A DNA stretch of 52,094 nucleotides from an uncultured Bacteroidaceae bacterium (GCA_934271655.1 CAKQRW010000020.1:1-52094); one strand, 5' to 3'; numbered from the stretch's first letter, positions 43,910 through 52,073 are shown. Notes: a model not told the origin generated them from the sequence alone. Numbers and translations are program-made.

Positions 43910-45886
43910 TTATGCGTCAATATTAGCATATGTGGCATTACGTTCTATAAACTCGCGGCGTGGTGCCACATCCTCACCCATAAGCATGGAGAAAGTGTAA
44001 TCGGCCTCGGCAGCATCGTTGATAGTCACCTGCTTAAGCAGACGGGTGGCAGGGTTCATGGTCGTCTCCCAGAGTTGCTCAGGGTTCATCTCACCAAGAC
44101 CTTTGTATCTCTGCACCTTTATCTTATCCTCCTGGCCGTCACCGTATGTGTCAATAAAGCGTTGGAGAGCCTCCTCATCATAGCAATACTCGCTCACCTT
44201 TCCCTTTGTGCACTTGTACAATGGCGGAGTAGCTATGTAGAGACGTCCGTCGCGTATGAGCTGAGGCAGATAGCGGAAGAAAAGCGTCATGAGAAGTGTG
44301 TCGATGTGTGAGCCATCGACATCGGCATCGGTCATAATGATGGTCTTGTAATAACGCAGTTTATCGTAGCTGGCCTCTTTCTGGTCCTCTGGATTAAGTC
44401 CGAACTTTACCCCAAGAGCCTGGAAAATATTGTTCACTTCCTCATGCTCAAATGCCTGGTGCCACTTGACACGCTCCACATTAAATATCTTGCCTCGGAT
44501 CGGAAGGATGGCCTGGAAATGGCGGTCACGGCCCTGCTTGGCTGAACCACCGGCGGAATCTCCCTCGACTATGAACATCTCGCAGTTGGCCGCATCCTTG
44601 TCCGAGCAGTCGGCCAGTTTGCCTGGCAAACCACCTCCAGTCATCGGGTTCTTACGCTGCACCTTCTCACGTGCCGCACGTGCAGCCACACGAGCCTCAG
44701 CAGCAATGACCACCTTGTCGATTATCATCTTGGCTTCCTTCGGATGCTCCTCCAGATAGTATGTGAGTGCCTCGCCTACAGCCTGCTGCACAGCTCCAGC
44801 TACCTCATTGTTGCCAAGCTTGGTCTTTGTCTGGCCCTCAAACTGCGGCTCTGCCACCTTCACGCTGATGACAGCGGTAAGTCCCTCACGGAAGTCCTCT
44901 CCGCTGATTTCGATCTTCTGCTTCTCCAGCTTTTCAGTCACCTTTGTGTCATCGGCATATTTCTTCAGCACTCGTGTGAGAGCTGTGCGGAATCCCTGAA
45001 GATGCGTTCCTCCCTCTATGGTGTTGATGTTGTTCACATACGAGTGTATATTCTCGCTGTAAGAAGTGTTGTACATTATGGCCACCTCGATAGGTGTGTT
45101 CTGCTTCTCTGTGTTGAGATAGATGACATCGTCAAAAAGGCATGTGCGTGTAGAGTCTATGTAACGGACAAAATCCCTCAAGCCTCCCTCGCTATGGAAC
45201 ACCTCTTCTCTCACTCCATCTATTCCCACCTCAGCGTTCTTGTCAAGACGCATGTCACGGAGCGTTATCTTGATGCCCGCATTGAGGTAGGCAAGCTCAC
45301 GCATGCGGTTGGCCAGTATGTCGTACTTATATGTGGTCGTGACAAAGATGGACTTGTCTGGCCAAAACTGCTGGCGTGTACCGCGGAGATCTGTCGTACC
45401 GACGACCTTCACGTCATAAAGCGGTTTGCCGCACTCATACTCCTGCTGATATATCTTTCCGTCGCGGAACACCTGCGACTTCATGTGTGTGGAGAGGGCA
45501 TTCACACAGCTGACACCCACTCCATGAAGTCCACCAGACACCTTGTAGGAGCCCTTGTCAAACTTACCTCCGGCATGGAGCACTGTCATCACCACCTCAA
45601 GGGCGCTTCTGTGCTCTTTCTCATGCATGTCGACAGGGATACCGCGTCCGTCGTCCTGCACCGTGATGGAGTTGTCCTCGTTGATAGTGACCTCTATATG
45701 GGTGCAATATCCAGCCAGTGCCTCGTCTATAGAGTTGTCGACCGTCTCATACACAAGGTGGTGAAGGCCTTTCTCGCTGATGTCTCCGATATACATCGCA
45801 GGCCTTTTTCTGACAGCCTCCAAGCCCTCAAGGACCTGGATGTTACTGGCAGAATAGTTTTGTTCATTCTTTATTGTTTCGTCCAT
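43910..45886 (-). CDS. gyrB: DNA gyrase subunit B
   Basis: ATPase subunit of the type II topoisomerase that introduces negative supercoils. The 658 residues contain the GHKL ATPase domain with Glu47 and Asn51 (LVYETVDNSIDEALAGYC), GRGIPVDMHEKE, the GGLHGVGVSCVNAL lid, the transducer domain, the TOPRIM domain (IVEGDSAGGSAKQGRDR and IMTDADVDGSHIDTLL) and the C-terminal tail (YKGLGEMNPEQLWETTM). It lacks the 165-residue insert of proteobacterial GyrB, as usual outside that group. Single gene on the - strand, convergent with ftsZ; a -7 box precedes it at 45910-45917. Confidence 0.98.
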   Translation of the reverse strand: MDETIKNEQNYSASNIQVLEGLEAVRKRPAMYIGDISEKGLHHLVYETVDNSIDEALAGYCTHIEVTINEDNSITVQDDGRGIPVDMHEKEHRSALEVVMTVLHAGGKFDKGSYKVSGGLHGVGVSCVNALSTHMKSQVFRDGKIYQQEYECGKPLYDVKVVGTTDLRGTRQQFWPDKSIFVTTTYKYDILANRMRELAYLNAGIKITLRDMRLDKNAEVGIDGVREEVFHSEGGLRDFVRYIDSTRTCLFDDVIYLNTEKQNTPIEVAIMYNTSYSENIHSYVNNINTIEGGTHLQGFRTALTRVLKKYADDTKVTEKLEKQKIEISGEDFREGLTAVISVKVAEPQFEGQTKTKLGNNEVAGAVQQAVGEALTYYLEEHPKEAKMIIDKVVIAAEARVAARAAREKVQRKNPMTGGGLPGKLADCSDKDAANCEMFIVEGDSAGGSAKQGRDRHFQAILPIRGKIFNVERVKWHQAFEHEEVNNIFQALGVKFGLNPEDQKEASYDKLRYYKTIIMTDADVDGSHIDTLLMTLFFRYLPQLIRDGRLYIATPPLYKCTKGKVSEYCYDEEALQRFIDTYGDGQEDKIKVQRYKGLGEMNPEQLWETTMNPATRLLKQVTINDAAEADYTFSMLMGEDVAPRREFIERNATYANIDA

Positions 45887-45909
45887 TTCTTTATACTCTT
45901 ATTACGTTA

Positions 45910-45917
45910 CAAAGTTA
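45910..45917 (-). promoter_or_regulatory. -7 box for gyrB
   Basis: TAACTTTG on the - strand fits TAnnTTTG, 24 bp upstream of the gyrB start codon. No proper -33 element is seen at the expected distance. Confidence 0.5.
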
Positions 45918-46015
45918 CGATTTTTTTTTGAGATGTGGAAATAAAAGCACAAAGTTTTGGTTTCGTCAGAGTAAAACAGAACTATTACATAGTTCTATAT
46001 GCCAAAGGGCATGAT

Positions 46016-46041
46016 AAAGCAGGTGCTCAAAATTATTTTAC
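46016..46041 (+). repeat. Half-copy of the dispersed intergenic repeat
   Basis: AAGCAGGTGCTCAAAATTAT, continuing TTTAC, matches the left arm of the hairpin at 43744 and the copy at 7196. Confidence 0.75.
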
Positions 46042-46351
46042 AATAAAAAAGTAATCCACTTTCATATTTGCCACGCCCCATCTCGGCCATCTTTTCCATC
46101 TGTTTATCAGCCACTATGCCCGCACAGATTCTTCATGCAGAAGGGGAAAAAACTTTCTCAAGACAGGGTTTGTCAAATATATAAACAACATGCCAAATAT
46201 ACAAGACGAAGCATGTACAATGCATAAACAATATGCCCAATATACAAATAGTCATGCCACCCACTTACCACAGAGACACGCACATGCGGGCAGTCCACCT
46301 CTCGCGCCACGCCATCCCCCTAGCCTACCGCCACAAGGTGCCATAACGACA

Positions 46352-46430
46352 AAGGGACAGAATCCTGACGGATTCCATCCCTTCGTATCTATTGAATAGA
46401 TTTTTGCCATGACTGCATGCAAGCATGCAG
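46352..46430 (-). terminator. Hairpin region downstream of rpsT
   Basis: Two hairpins follow rpsT on the - strand: CTGCATGC/GCATGCAG (46413-46420 with 46423-46430), followed some bases later by CAAAAATC, and a near-perfect 14-bp stem at 46352-46365 with 46370-46383 (arm AAGGGACAGAATCC on +). Neither has an ideal T tract, so which one terminates is unclear. Confidence 0.5.
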
Positions 46431-46456
46431 CATTCGCTTGCTTGCGCCTTATGCTA

Positions 46457-46711
46457 TCACGCGAGCTTTGCAATCAGCTTAGCTGTACCAGACTTGAGGT
46501 TCGCAGCCTTCTTCCAGTGAATGATGTTCTGCTTAGCAAGCTTGTCGAGCATCTTCTGGAGCTTTGGGAACATTGCCTGAGCCTCAGCCTTGTCTGTTGT
46601 GTTGCGGAGGTCGCGGAGGTAGTTACGCATAGTCTTTGCGTAGTAACGGTTGTGGAGTCTGCGCTTCTCGTTCTGACGGATGCGCTTAAGACATGACTTG
46701 TGATGTGCCAT
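46457..46711 (-). CDS. rpsT: 30S ribosomal protein S20
   Basis: Small 16S rRNA-binding protein of the 30S subunit. 84 residues, strongly basic, almost wholly helical, beginning with the family signature MAHHKSCLKRIRQNEKRRLH and continuing NRYYAKTMRNYLRDL. The C-terminal part, IHWKKAANLKSGTAKLI, matches the conserved K-x-A-A-R/N-x-K-S end. Lies downstream of the tRNA-Glu gene on the same strand but is separated from it by a terminator, so it needs its own promoter in the 85-bp gap; I do not see a good -7 match there. Confidence 0.96.
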   Translation of the reverse strand: MAHHKSCLKRIRQNEKRRLHNRYYAKTMRNYLRDLRNTTDKAEAQAMFPKLQKMLDKLAKQNIIHWKKAANLKSGTAKLIAKLA

Positions 46712-46796
46712 TTCTTTGTTTGTTTTTTAATTGGTTAATGAATCAATTGCGGAGTTCGATGTGGTATGGCCTATGACCTCGCACCCTTCTCCTGTC

Positions 46797-46834
46797 AAAA
46801 AAGAAGGGTTGACCCTTTCGACTCAACCCTCTCT
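46797..46834 (-). terminator. Terminator of tRNA-Glu
   Basis: On the - strand AGAGGGTTGA pairs with TCAACCCTTCT across a 10-base loop and is followed by TTTTTT. Directly behind the tRNA 3' end. Confidence 0.85.
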
Positions 46835-46840
46835 TCTTGA

Positions 46841-46915
46841 TGGTAGCCCATAGCAGAGTCGAACTGCTCTTTAGAGAATGAAAATCTCTCGTCCTAACCG
46901 ATAGACGAATGGGCC
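46841..46915 (-). tRNA. tRNA-Glu (anticodon UUC)
   Basis: 75 nt including an encoded CCA end. Acceptor stem GGCCCAT/ATGGGCT (with one G-U pair), D stem GTCT/GGAC, anticodon stem AGAGA/TCTCT with loop TTTTCAT giving anticodon TTC, T stem AGCAG/CTGCT with loop TTCGACT. All arms close. Confidence 0.97.
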
Positions 46916-46968
46916 AGCCTTTGGAATATTTCCGTTAGCGAAACAGGTGTTGTTCTGTTTTGCGAGTG

Positions 46969-46999
46969 CAAAGGTACGAACTTTTCCTTTACTGCCAAA
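46969..46999 (-). promoter_or_regulatory. Promoter of tRNA-Glu
   Basis: On the - strand TTTG (46996-46999), 19-bp spacer, TACCTTTG (46969-46976) followed by CAC: a full match to the Bacteroidetes promoter, placing transcription start about 45 bp before the tRNA. Confidence 0.85.
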
Positions 47000-47070
47000 A
47001 CTTTTTCTTGTTTTTTTTGCTCCATATCTAAAAAAAAGCCTTCCAAGTCTTTCTTCTCGATAAAATATTC

Positions 47071-47078
47071 TAATTTTG
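47071..47078 (+). promoter_or_regulatory. -7 box overlapping the start of recO
   Basis: TAATTTTG followed by CAC, ending only 4 bp before the recO ATG at 47083. With usual spacing the transcript would begin at or next to the start codon. No clear -33 element. Confidence 0.6.
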
Positions 47079-47082
47079 CACT

Positions 47083-47811
47083 ATGAATAAAACAATAAAA
47101 GGCATAGTCATCCGAACCGTAAAGTATGGCGACTCATCTCTTATAGCCGACCTTTTCACCGAGAGCCATGGGCGATGCTCGTTCATGACAACAGTGGCAC
47201 GCGCCAAGCGCAACGTGCGCACATCGACCTTCTGGCACCCGCTGTCCATGGTAGAGTTCACAGCCGACATCCGCCAAGGATCATCGCGCTTGCCGCGCCC
47301 GCAAGAAGTGAGGTCTTACTATTGCTACAGCAATCTTACCATATCACCAGTCAAGTCGGCCATAGCGCTTTTTCTCGCAGAGTTTCTCAGCGCTGCACTA
47401 CGGGAGGAGAAGGTCAACATGCCACTATACAGATACATCGAGTCATCGCTCATGTGGCTCGACGCCACTGCCGACCCTCGCTCCATAGCCAACTTCCACC
47501 TGGTGTTCCTCATGCATCTCAGCCGCTTCGTGGGCATATATCCGAATCTGGAGAAAGAAACGCCATACTTCGACCTGCAAGCAGGATGCTACGTCCCCTC
47601 CCGGCCCTATCACAGCAATGTGCTCACAGGCGATGAAGCCCACGCCCTCCCCACCCTCTTCCGCCTGTCCTATGCCACCATGCACATCGTGCGCCTCAGC
47701 CAAACGGAGCGCATGCGCACTCTCCATGTCCTCAACGACTACTACCGCCTGCACATGCCCAGTTTTCCCGAGCTCAAATCCATAGAGGTGCTCCATGCCA
47801 TGTTTTCATAG
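47083..47811 (+). CDS. recO: DNA repair protein RecO
   Basis: Loads RecA on SSB-coated DNA together with RecR. The 242 residues start with the OB-fold domain (KTIKGIVIRTVKYGDSSLIA, SFMTTVARAKRNVRTSTFWH) followed by the helical C-terminal domain (SAIALFLAEFLSAALREEK). As expected for Bacteroidetes, the CxxC zinc motifs of some RecO proteins are absent. The -7 promoter element almost touches the ATG, so the mRNA may be leaderless. ribF follows after 98 bp with its own -7 box. Sequence conservation in RecO is low, but the N-terminal pattern is clear. Confidence 0.92.
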   Translation: MNKTIKGIVIRTVKYGDSSLIADLFTESHGRCSFMTTVARAKRNVRTSTFWHPLSMVEFTADIRQGSSRLPRPQEVRSYYCYSNLTISPVKSAIALFLAEFLSAALREEKVNMPLYRYIESSLMWLDATADPRSIANFHLVFLMHLSRFVGIYPNLEKETPYFDLQAGCYVPSRPYHSNVLTGDEAHALPTLFRLSYATMHIVRLSQTERMRTLHVLNDYYRLHMPSFPELKSIEVLHAMFS

Positions 47812-47847
47812 AAAAAAACAGAGATGGAAAAAGTTGCGCAGCATATA

Positions 47848-47880
47848 TTGTGATGTTTTGAAGATAAAGTCGTAACTTTG
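47848..47880 (+). promoter_or_regulatory. Promoter of ribF
   Basis: TTG at 47848-47850, 22-bp spacer, TAACTTTG at 47873-47880 followed by CAC. The -7 box is a full match; the spacer is slightly long. Confidence 0.6.
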
Positions 47881-47909
47881 CACTTCATTAGAAATGAATA
47901 TGGTTACAA

Positions 47910-48830
47910 ATGATTGTTATAGGTAAAGATTCTGCAACAAGGCCATGCGTGGCAACAATAGGGTCATTCGACGGTGTGCACTTGGGCCACCAGCACGTCA
48001 TCGCCCAACTTGTCAAGCTGGGACATGAGCGTATGCTGGACACTGTGGCCGTATCCTTCTCCAACCACCCTCTGCAAGTGCTGCACCCAGAGTACCAGCC
48101 TCAGATGCTGTCCACGACAGAAGAGAAAGCCAGCAAGCTGCTTGGCACAGGAGTGGACAAAGTGGCGCTGCTCACCTTCACCAAGGCGCTGGCGGCCATG
48201 AGCGCAAAGCAATTCATGCAATCGGTGCTGCTCACAGACCTGCACACCAAGGTGCTCCTTACGGGATACGACAACCATTTTGGCCACGACCGGTGCGGTT
48301 TCGAGGCATGCAGGCGATACGGCGAGGAACTTGGCATCGAGGTAATAAGCTGCGACGAATGGAACAACGGGCAGAAGATTTCCTCCACCGCCATACGTGA
48401 ATGCCTGGCTGCCGGAGACATACAAGGAGCCAACGCTGCCTTAGGATACAGATACACGCTGCAGGGAGATGTGGTGAGAGGATTCCAGAACGGGAGGAAA
48501 ATCGGATTCCCCACGGCCAACATCAAGGCAGACCCAGGCAAACTCATACCAGCCGACGGCGTCTACCTCGTGAGAGTGGACTTAGCAGGCCGCACCCTCA
48601 CTGGAATGATGAACATCGGCACACGCCCCACCATGCACAACGGCAGCAACCGAAGTCTCGAAGTACACATCCTCGACTACGACGGCGACCTCTACGGCCA
48701 ACAGCTGCAAGTGGAGTTTGTCCAACGGCTGCGGCGCGAGAAAGAGTTCAGCTCAGTAAGCGAGTTGGCCGAACAGCTGAAGGCAGACGAAGACAAGTGT
48801 CGCCTGCTGGCACATGCCATCTGCCACTGA
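47910..48830 (+). CDS. ribF: Bifunctional riboflavin kinase / FAD synthetase
   Basis: Converts riboflavin to FMN and FMN to FAD. Residues 1-180 form the nucleotidyltransferase domain with ATIGSFDGVHLGHQHVI (HxGH-type motif) and the ISSTAIRECLAAGDIQGAN segment. Residues about 185-306 form the kinase domain with GRKIGFPTANIKAD and MNIGTRPTMHNGSNRSLEVH. Length (306 aa) is typical. No FMN riboswitch is visible in the 98-bp leader region. Confidence 0.97.
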   Translation: MIVIGKDSATRPCVATIGSFDGVHLGHQHVIAQLVKLGHERMLDTVAVSFSNHPLQVLHPEYQPQMLSTTEEKASKLLGTGVDKVALLTFTKALAAMSAKQFMQSVLLTDLHTKVLLTGYDNHFGHDRCGFEACRRYGEELGIEVISCDEWNNGQKISSTAIRECLAAGDIQGANAALGYRYTLQGDVVRGFQNGRKIGFPTANIKADPGKLIPADGVYLVRVDLAGRTLTGMMNIGTRPTMHNGSNRSLEVHILDYDGDLYGQQLQVEFVQRLRREKEFSSVSELAEQLKADEDKCRLLAHAICH

Positions 48831-48923
48831 CAGATGCCAGAGGCGCAAGCACCCAGCATTAGCCTTGACACGCATCTCACCCACTCACACAGACCACACA
48901 CACCATAATGAAATATTTCCCAA

Positions 48924-49523
48924 ATGATTGAAATACTTGGAACACTCGTTTCACTCGACCTCTTCAAGGTAATGTTCTGCTGCAACCTTGAAAAATGCCA
49001 CGGAGCATGCTGCATCGAGGGCGACGCCGGAGCGCCTGTAGACATCGATGAGGTGGCCCTTCTGGAAGAAGCGGCAGATACAGTCTGGGACGACCTCACC
49101 GAACAGGCACGCCAGCAAATAGAAAAGGAAGGCGTAGTCTATCCAGACCGTGACGGTGACCTCGTCACCCAAATCATCGAAGGCAAAGACTGCGTCTTCG
49201 TCAAGCGCGGAAACATAGAAGGCTGCGAACACGAATGCGCCTTATGCGCCATCGACTCGGCCTACCGCAACGGCAAGACCAAATGGCAGAAGCCCATCTC
49301 ATGCGCCCTTTACCCTGTGCGACTTTCTAATGTAGGCGGCATGGTGGCAGTCAACGTGCACAAGTGGGACATATGCAAGCCGGCTTTCAAGCTCGGCAAG
49401 AAATTGCAACTGCCTGTATACAAATTTCTCAAAGAACCGCTCATCCGCCGATTCGGACAAGAGTGGTGGGACGAATGCGACACAGCCGCAAAAGAACTGC
49501 AAAAAGCCGGCTATCTAGACTGA
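48924..49523 (+). CDS. DUF3109 family cysteine-rich protein
   Basis: 199-residue cytoplasmic-looking protein of the DUF3109 family, common in Bacteroidetes and without an assigned function. Cysteines are grouped as FCCNLEKCHGACCIEGD near the N-terminus, CEHECALC in the middle, then CALYPVR and DICKPAF. This set resembles that of the YkgJ-type proteins thought to bind a metal or an iron-sulfur cluster, but binding here is inference. It lies 93 bp after ribF. The length agrees with family members as I recall them. Confidence 0.85.
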   Translation: MIEILGTLVSLDLFKVMFCCNLEKCHGACCIEGDAGAPVDIDEVALLEEAADTVWDDLTEQARQQIEKEGVVYPDRDGDLVTQIIEGKDCVFVKRGNIEGCEHECALCAIDSAYRNGKTKWQKPISCALYPVRLSNVGGMVAVNVHKWDICKPAFKLGKKLQLPVYKFLKEPLIRRFGQEWWDECDTAAKELQKAGYLD

Positions 49524-49612
49524 ACACGCCAAAAAGAGCCTCCACTCCACACTTTAAATCTCTTTTTTTTAGAAAAAGAAGGCAAAAGATTTATTGTTCG
49601 GAAAAAAAACTA

Positions 49613-49620
49613 TAAATTTG
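49613..49620 (+). promoter_or_regulatory. -7 box for the zinc-knuckle protein gene
   Basis: TAAATTTG followed by CAT fits TAnnTTTG. A TTG at 49594-49596 would give a short 16-bp spacer. Inferred leader about 115 nt. Confidence 0.5.
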
Positions 49621-49743
49621 CATGTAGAAATGCAACCTTTTTGACACAAGGCGACACCCCTGGCAGAGACACCCTCTCCTTCTGGGAGCCTTACAAACAG
49701 GAAGAAGCATACAGACAATGCATTCACAACTTGCGAAACGACT

Positions 49744-51210
49744 ATGATTACAATCCAAAACAATGACGGCGAACGCCGAGTGCTGGTGCTCGACAGCCCA
49801 TTCGCGCTTGACGAAAGTCCCGACTTTCCAGAATACCTCTTCGACGTTGTCTTTATTGTCAACAACTCGGCAGAGGAGACAAAGACCATACTCACAGGAA
49901 TAAACCCTGTGACATCCAACAAGTGCTGCTACAAGCCGCTCTTCGTGTCTAGCTCGCTGAAAGGAAAGATGGGCAACTACGACGACATCATTGACGGATA
50001 CGCTGACGACTGGAACAGCATGGAGGTCATGACCCGGATTGAAGAAATCATCGCGTACAACGAAGCCATCGGACTGAAGGCTCAGGAAGACCCCATACTC
50101 TCATCCAACCAATTCTTCATCCGTCTGGTGCGCTACCTCATCTCACGCAAGAAGACCGTGATGGAGCCGAAGCTTGACGTGTCAGCCTCTACAGGCTACG
50201 TCATCCCCATCTTCGACCTTTTCTACCGTCTGGGACACTACCAACTGAGCGAATATTTTGTGTTCATGCAGTCCATGACAGAGAAAGGACTCTTCCGCAC
50301 AGCCAAATTCGTCAACAGGGTATACCTCTGCCCCACTTGCCTCCACTCGCACCTGCTCTACCTGCAGACATGCCCGAAGTGCGGCCAGTCGGCCATACAG
50401 GCAGAAGAGGTCATACACCATTTCCGCTGCGGCAACGTCAGTCCGGAGCATACATACAACTTCGGCGGACAGCTCCGCTGCCCCAAGTGCCACAAGATAC
50501 TGCAGCACGTGGGCATGGACTACGACCGTCCTGCCATCATACACACCTGCTCCACTTGCGGCAACACATTTATCGAGCCTAAGACAAAGACACTCTGCAC
50601 CAGCTGCCATGAGATGCACGACGCCGACGAGCTGATAAGCCAAGACATCAACATCTACGAGATAACAGCCGAGGGCAAGCAGTCTATCATATCACCAAGC
50701 ATCGGATTCACGGTATACACAGAGTTTTACGACAACTACATTGAGTACAACAGATTTGTCAACCGCATCCGTCTGCTTGCCGAGCAGAAGTTCAACAACA
50801 ATATCCATGGCGACCTGCTTGTGGGCAAGATGTGGATTCTCGGAGAGAACGACGAGACACAACCCATACGCCCCGAGACCATTGAGCTCGCATGCATGTA
50901 CTTCCCCAACAACAAGGTGTCTGCCGCCAACAACATCACCTACATCGGCGTGGTCATACGCGACCACACTGGCGAGACCGAAGAAGGCATCATCAACTTC
51001 CAGGTCATGATGTCAGAGACCATACGTGCGGCTGTGGCCATACTGAAGCCTGGAGAGAAGATATGCTACACCTACCAAAAGCTGCAGGGCAACCACACCA
51101 CCATCGACGACTTCGTCAAGGAGATGAACTACATAGCCGTCACACCTGACGACTCTGCCGACTACGACCCCGTAGCATCGACAGGCGAGATAGACAAGTC
51201 TATATTCTGA
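49744..51210 (+). CDS. Multi-zinc-knuckle protein, TackOD1-like, with pseudo-receiver N-terminus
   Basis: 488 residues without signal peptide or membrane helix. Residues 1-105 look like a degenerate receiver (RRVLVLDSPFALDE, FDVVFIVNN, YKPLFVSSSL, DDIIDGYADDW) but without the full set of acidic residues. The middle (about 115-300) resembles the TackOD1 metal-binding output domain: paired cysteines in YLCPTC, TCPKCG, HFRCGN, LRCPKC, HTCSTCG and LCTSCHE, enough for three to four zinc ions, like zinc ribbons. The last 170 residues (from IGFTVYTEFYDNYIEYNRF) are an alpha/beta domain that I do not recognise; a degenerate GGDEF-type fold is possible but no active-site motif exists. A stand-alone receiver gene follows after 75 bp, suggesting that both act in one signalling route. 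Function unknown. Confidence 0.65.
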   Translation: MITIQNNDGERRVLVLDSPFALDESPDFPEYLFDVVFIVNNSAEETKTILTGINPVTSNKCCYKPLFVSSSLKGKMGNYDDIIDGYADDWNSMEVMTRIEEIIAYNEAIGLKAQEDPILSSNQFFIRLVRYLISRKKTVMEPKLDVSASTGYVIPIFDLFYRLGHYQLSEYFVFMQSMTEKGLFRTAKFVNRVYLCPTCLHSHLLYLQTCPKCGQSAIQAEEVIHHFRCGNVSPEHTYNFGGQLRCPKCHKILQHVGMDYDRPAIIHTCSTCGNTFIEPKTKTLCTSCHEMHDADELISQDINIYEITAEGKQSIISPSIGFTVYTEFYDNYIEYNRFVNRIRLLAEQKFNNNIHGDLLVGKMWILGENDETQPIRPETIELACMYFPNNKVSAANNITYIGVVIRDHTGETEEGIINFQVMMSETIRAAVAILKPGEKICYTYQKLQGNHTTIDDFVKEMNYIAVTPDDSADYDPVASTGEIDKSIF

Positions 51211-51285
51211 TGCCCCGCCCCACAGCAAAGCATCGCATGACATATATTATATAAGAAGAAAACATAACAAACAAAACATAGCAGT

Positions 51286-51708
51286 ATGAACAATCTCATA
51301 GCACCGGGAATCGACGTCGACAGCTTGTCAGTACTCGTAGTAGACGATGTCCCATTGAACATCCTCCTCATCAAGAAGATGTTGTCACAATACACTTTTG
51401 AGATACGCACAGCCAATGGCGGCCAGGCAGCCCTTGACGCCATAGCACAAAAGAAGCCAGACCTTCTGCTTCTCGACCTCATGATGCCAGGCATCGATGG
51501 GTTTGAAGTAATCCGACGCCTTAGAGCTGACGACGAGACTAAAGACCTGCCCATCATCATCCTTTCAGCCCTCAACTCTGAACAGGACATCTCCAAGGGC
51601 TTCCAGCTTGGAGCCAACGACTTCATCAACAAGCCTATCATCATGGAGAAGCTTCTCAGCAGCGTGACCACACAGATCAATCTTGCTGAGGCCAACAAGC
51701 ACAGATAA
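51286..51708 (+). CDS. Single-domain response regulator (CheY-like receiver)
   Basis: 140-residue stand-alone receiver domain. The acidic pair is in LVVDDVPLN (about 17-25), the phospho-acceptor Asp in DLLLLDLMMPGIDGFEVIRR (about residue 66), the conserved Ser in IIILSALN, and the Lys in DFINKPI. All catalytic residues are present, so it should be phosphorylated, but it has no output domain and no kinase gene is nearby. It lies 75 bp after the zinc-knuckle protein gene, probably in the same transcript; that protein is the obvious candidate partner. A hairpin at 51753-51797 may end the transcript. Confidence 0.94.
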   Translation: MNNLIAPGIDVDSLSVLVVDDVPLNILLIKKMLSQYTFEIRTANGGQAALDAIAQKKPDLLLLDLMMPGIDGFEVIRRLRADDETKDLPIIILSALNSEQDISKGFQLGANDFINKPIIMEKLLSSVTTQINLAEANKHR

Positions 51709-51752
51709 GCAGAAGCGCAAAAACCGCATATCCAAAGGCATAACTCAAGTTT

Positions 51753-51797
51753 GTGCATTCTTACCACGGAAAGGCTATTTCCGTCTTAGGAATGCAC
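51753..51797 (+). terminator. Hairpin after the response regulator
   Basis: 20-bp arms (51753-51772 with 51778-51797, GTGCATTC...ACGGAAA) with 17 identical positions and a 5-base loop. The T-rich run comes only after 20 bp, so it is a possible rather than certain terminator. Confidence 0.5.
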
Positions 51798-51866
51798 GTG
51801 TTTGGGTTGTGCCTATTTTTATTCATAGCTTTCACGCACACACGTATAAATGTTTTTCGCACAAAA

Positions 51867-51994
51867 AAGTGTCAAAGTATCATACTATGCACATTTCTCA
51901 GTCATATCTATATAGTGCACAGACTCTTATCAGCAATGATACTTTTATAAAAAAAGGCAAAAAAGTATCATAGAAGTGTCATAGAAGTATCATA
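51867..51994. repeat. Iteron cluster AAGTRTCA(TAG)
   Basis: Copies at 51867-51874 and 51875-51885 (head to tail), 51935-51944 (inverted), and 51963-51973, 51974-51984, 51985-51994 (three head to tail, 11-bp period, AAGTATCATAG/AAGTGTCATAG). Confidence 0.85.
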
Positions 51995-51997
51995 AAT

Positions 51998-52041
51998 GTA
52001 AGCGGCTACACGTTTATACGTAAGCGGCTCCGCGTTTATAC
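51998..52041. repeat. 22-bp tandem repeat, two copies
   Basis: GTAAGCGGCTACACGTTTAT plus AC at 51998-52019 and the same with TACAC changed to TCCGC at 52020-52041. It lies between the iterons and the outgoing promoter. Confidence 0.9.
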
Positions 52042-52042
52042 C

Positions 52043-52073
52043 TTGTAACATCCTCCCTAAGTTTGTACCTTTG
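52043..52073 (+). promoter_or_regulatory. Promoter directed out of the window
   Basis: TTG at 52043-52045, 20-bp spacer, TACCTTTG at 52066-52073 followed by CAC. Full match to the Bacteroidetes pattern; the gene it drives begins beyond position 52094. Confidence 0.8.

Larger units (their letters stand above)
45887..46351. other. Intergenic region upstream of gyrB
   Basis: AT-rich region holding the gyrB promoter, a dispersed-repeat half-copy at 46018 and an imperfect 22-bp direct repeat (about 46183-46204 and 46226-46247, cores ATGCCAAATATACAA and ATGCCCAATATACAA). No credible gene. Confidence 0.55.

Noticed and set aside
47812..47909. FMN riboswitch before ribF
   Set aside because: The gap is under 100 bp, contains the promoter and shows none of the conserved RFN-element segments.
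51683..51973. 96-codon open frame after the response regulator
   Set aside because: Overlaps the response regulator end, then runs through the hairpin and the iterons; no protein character.
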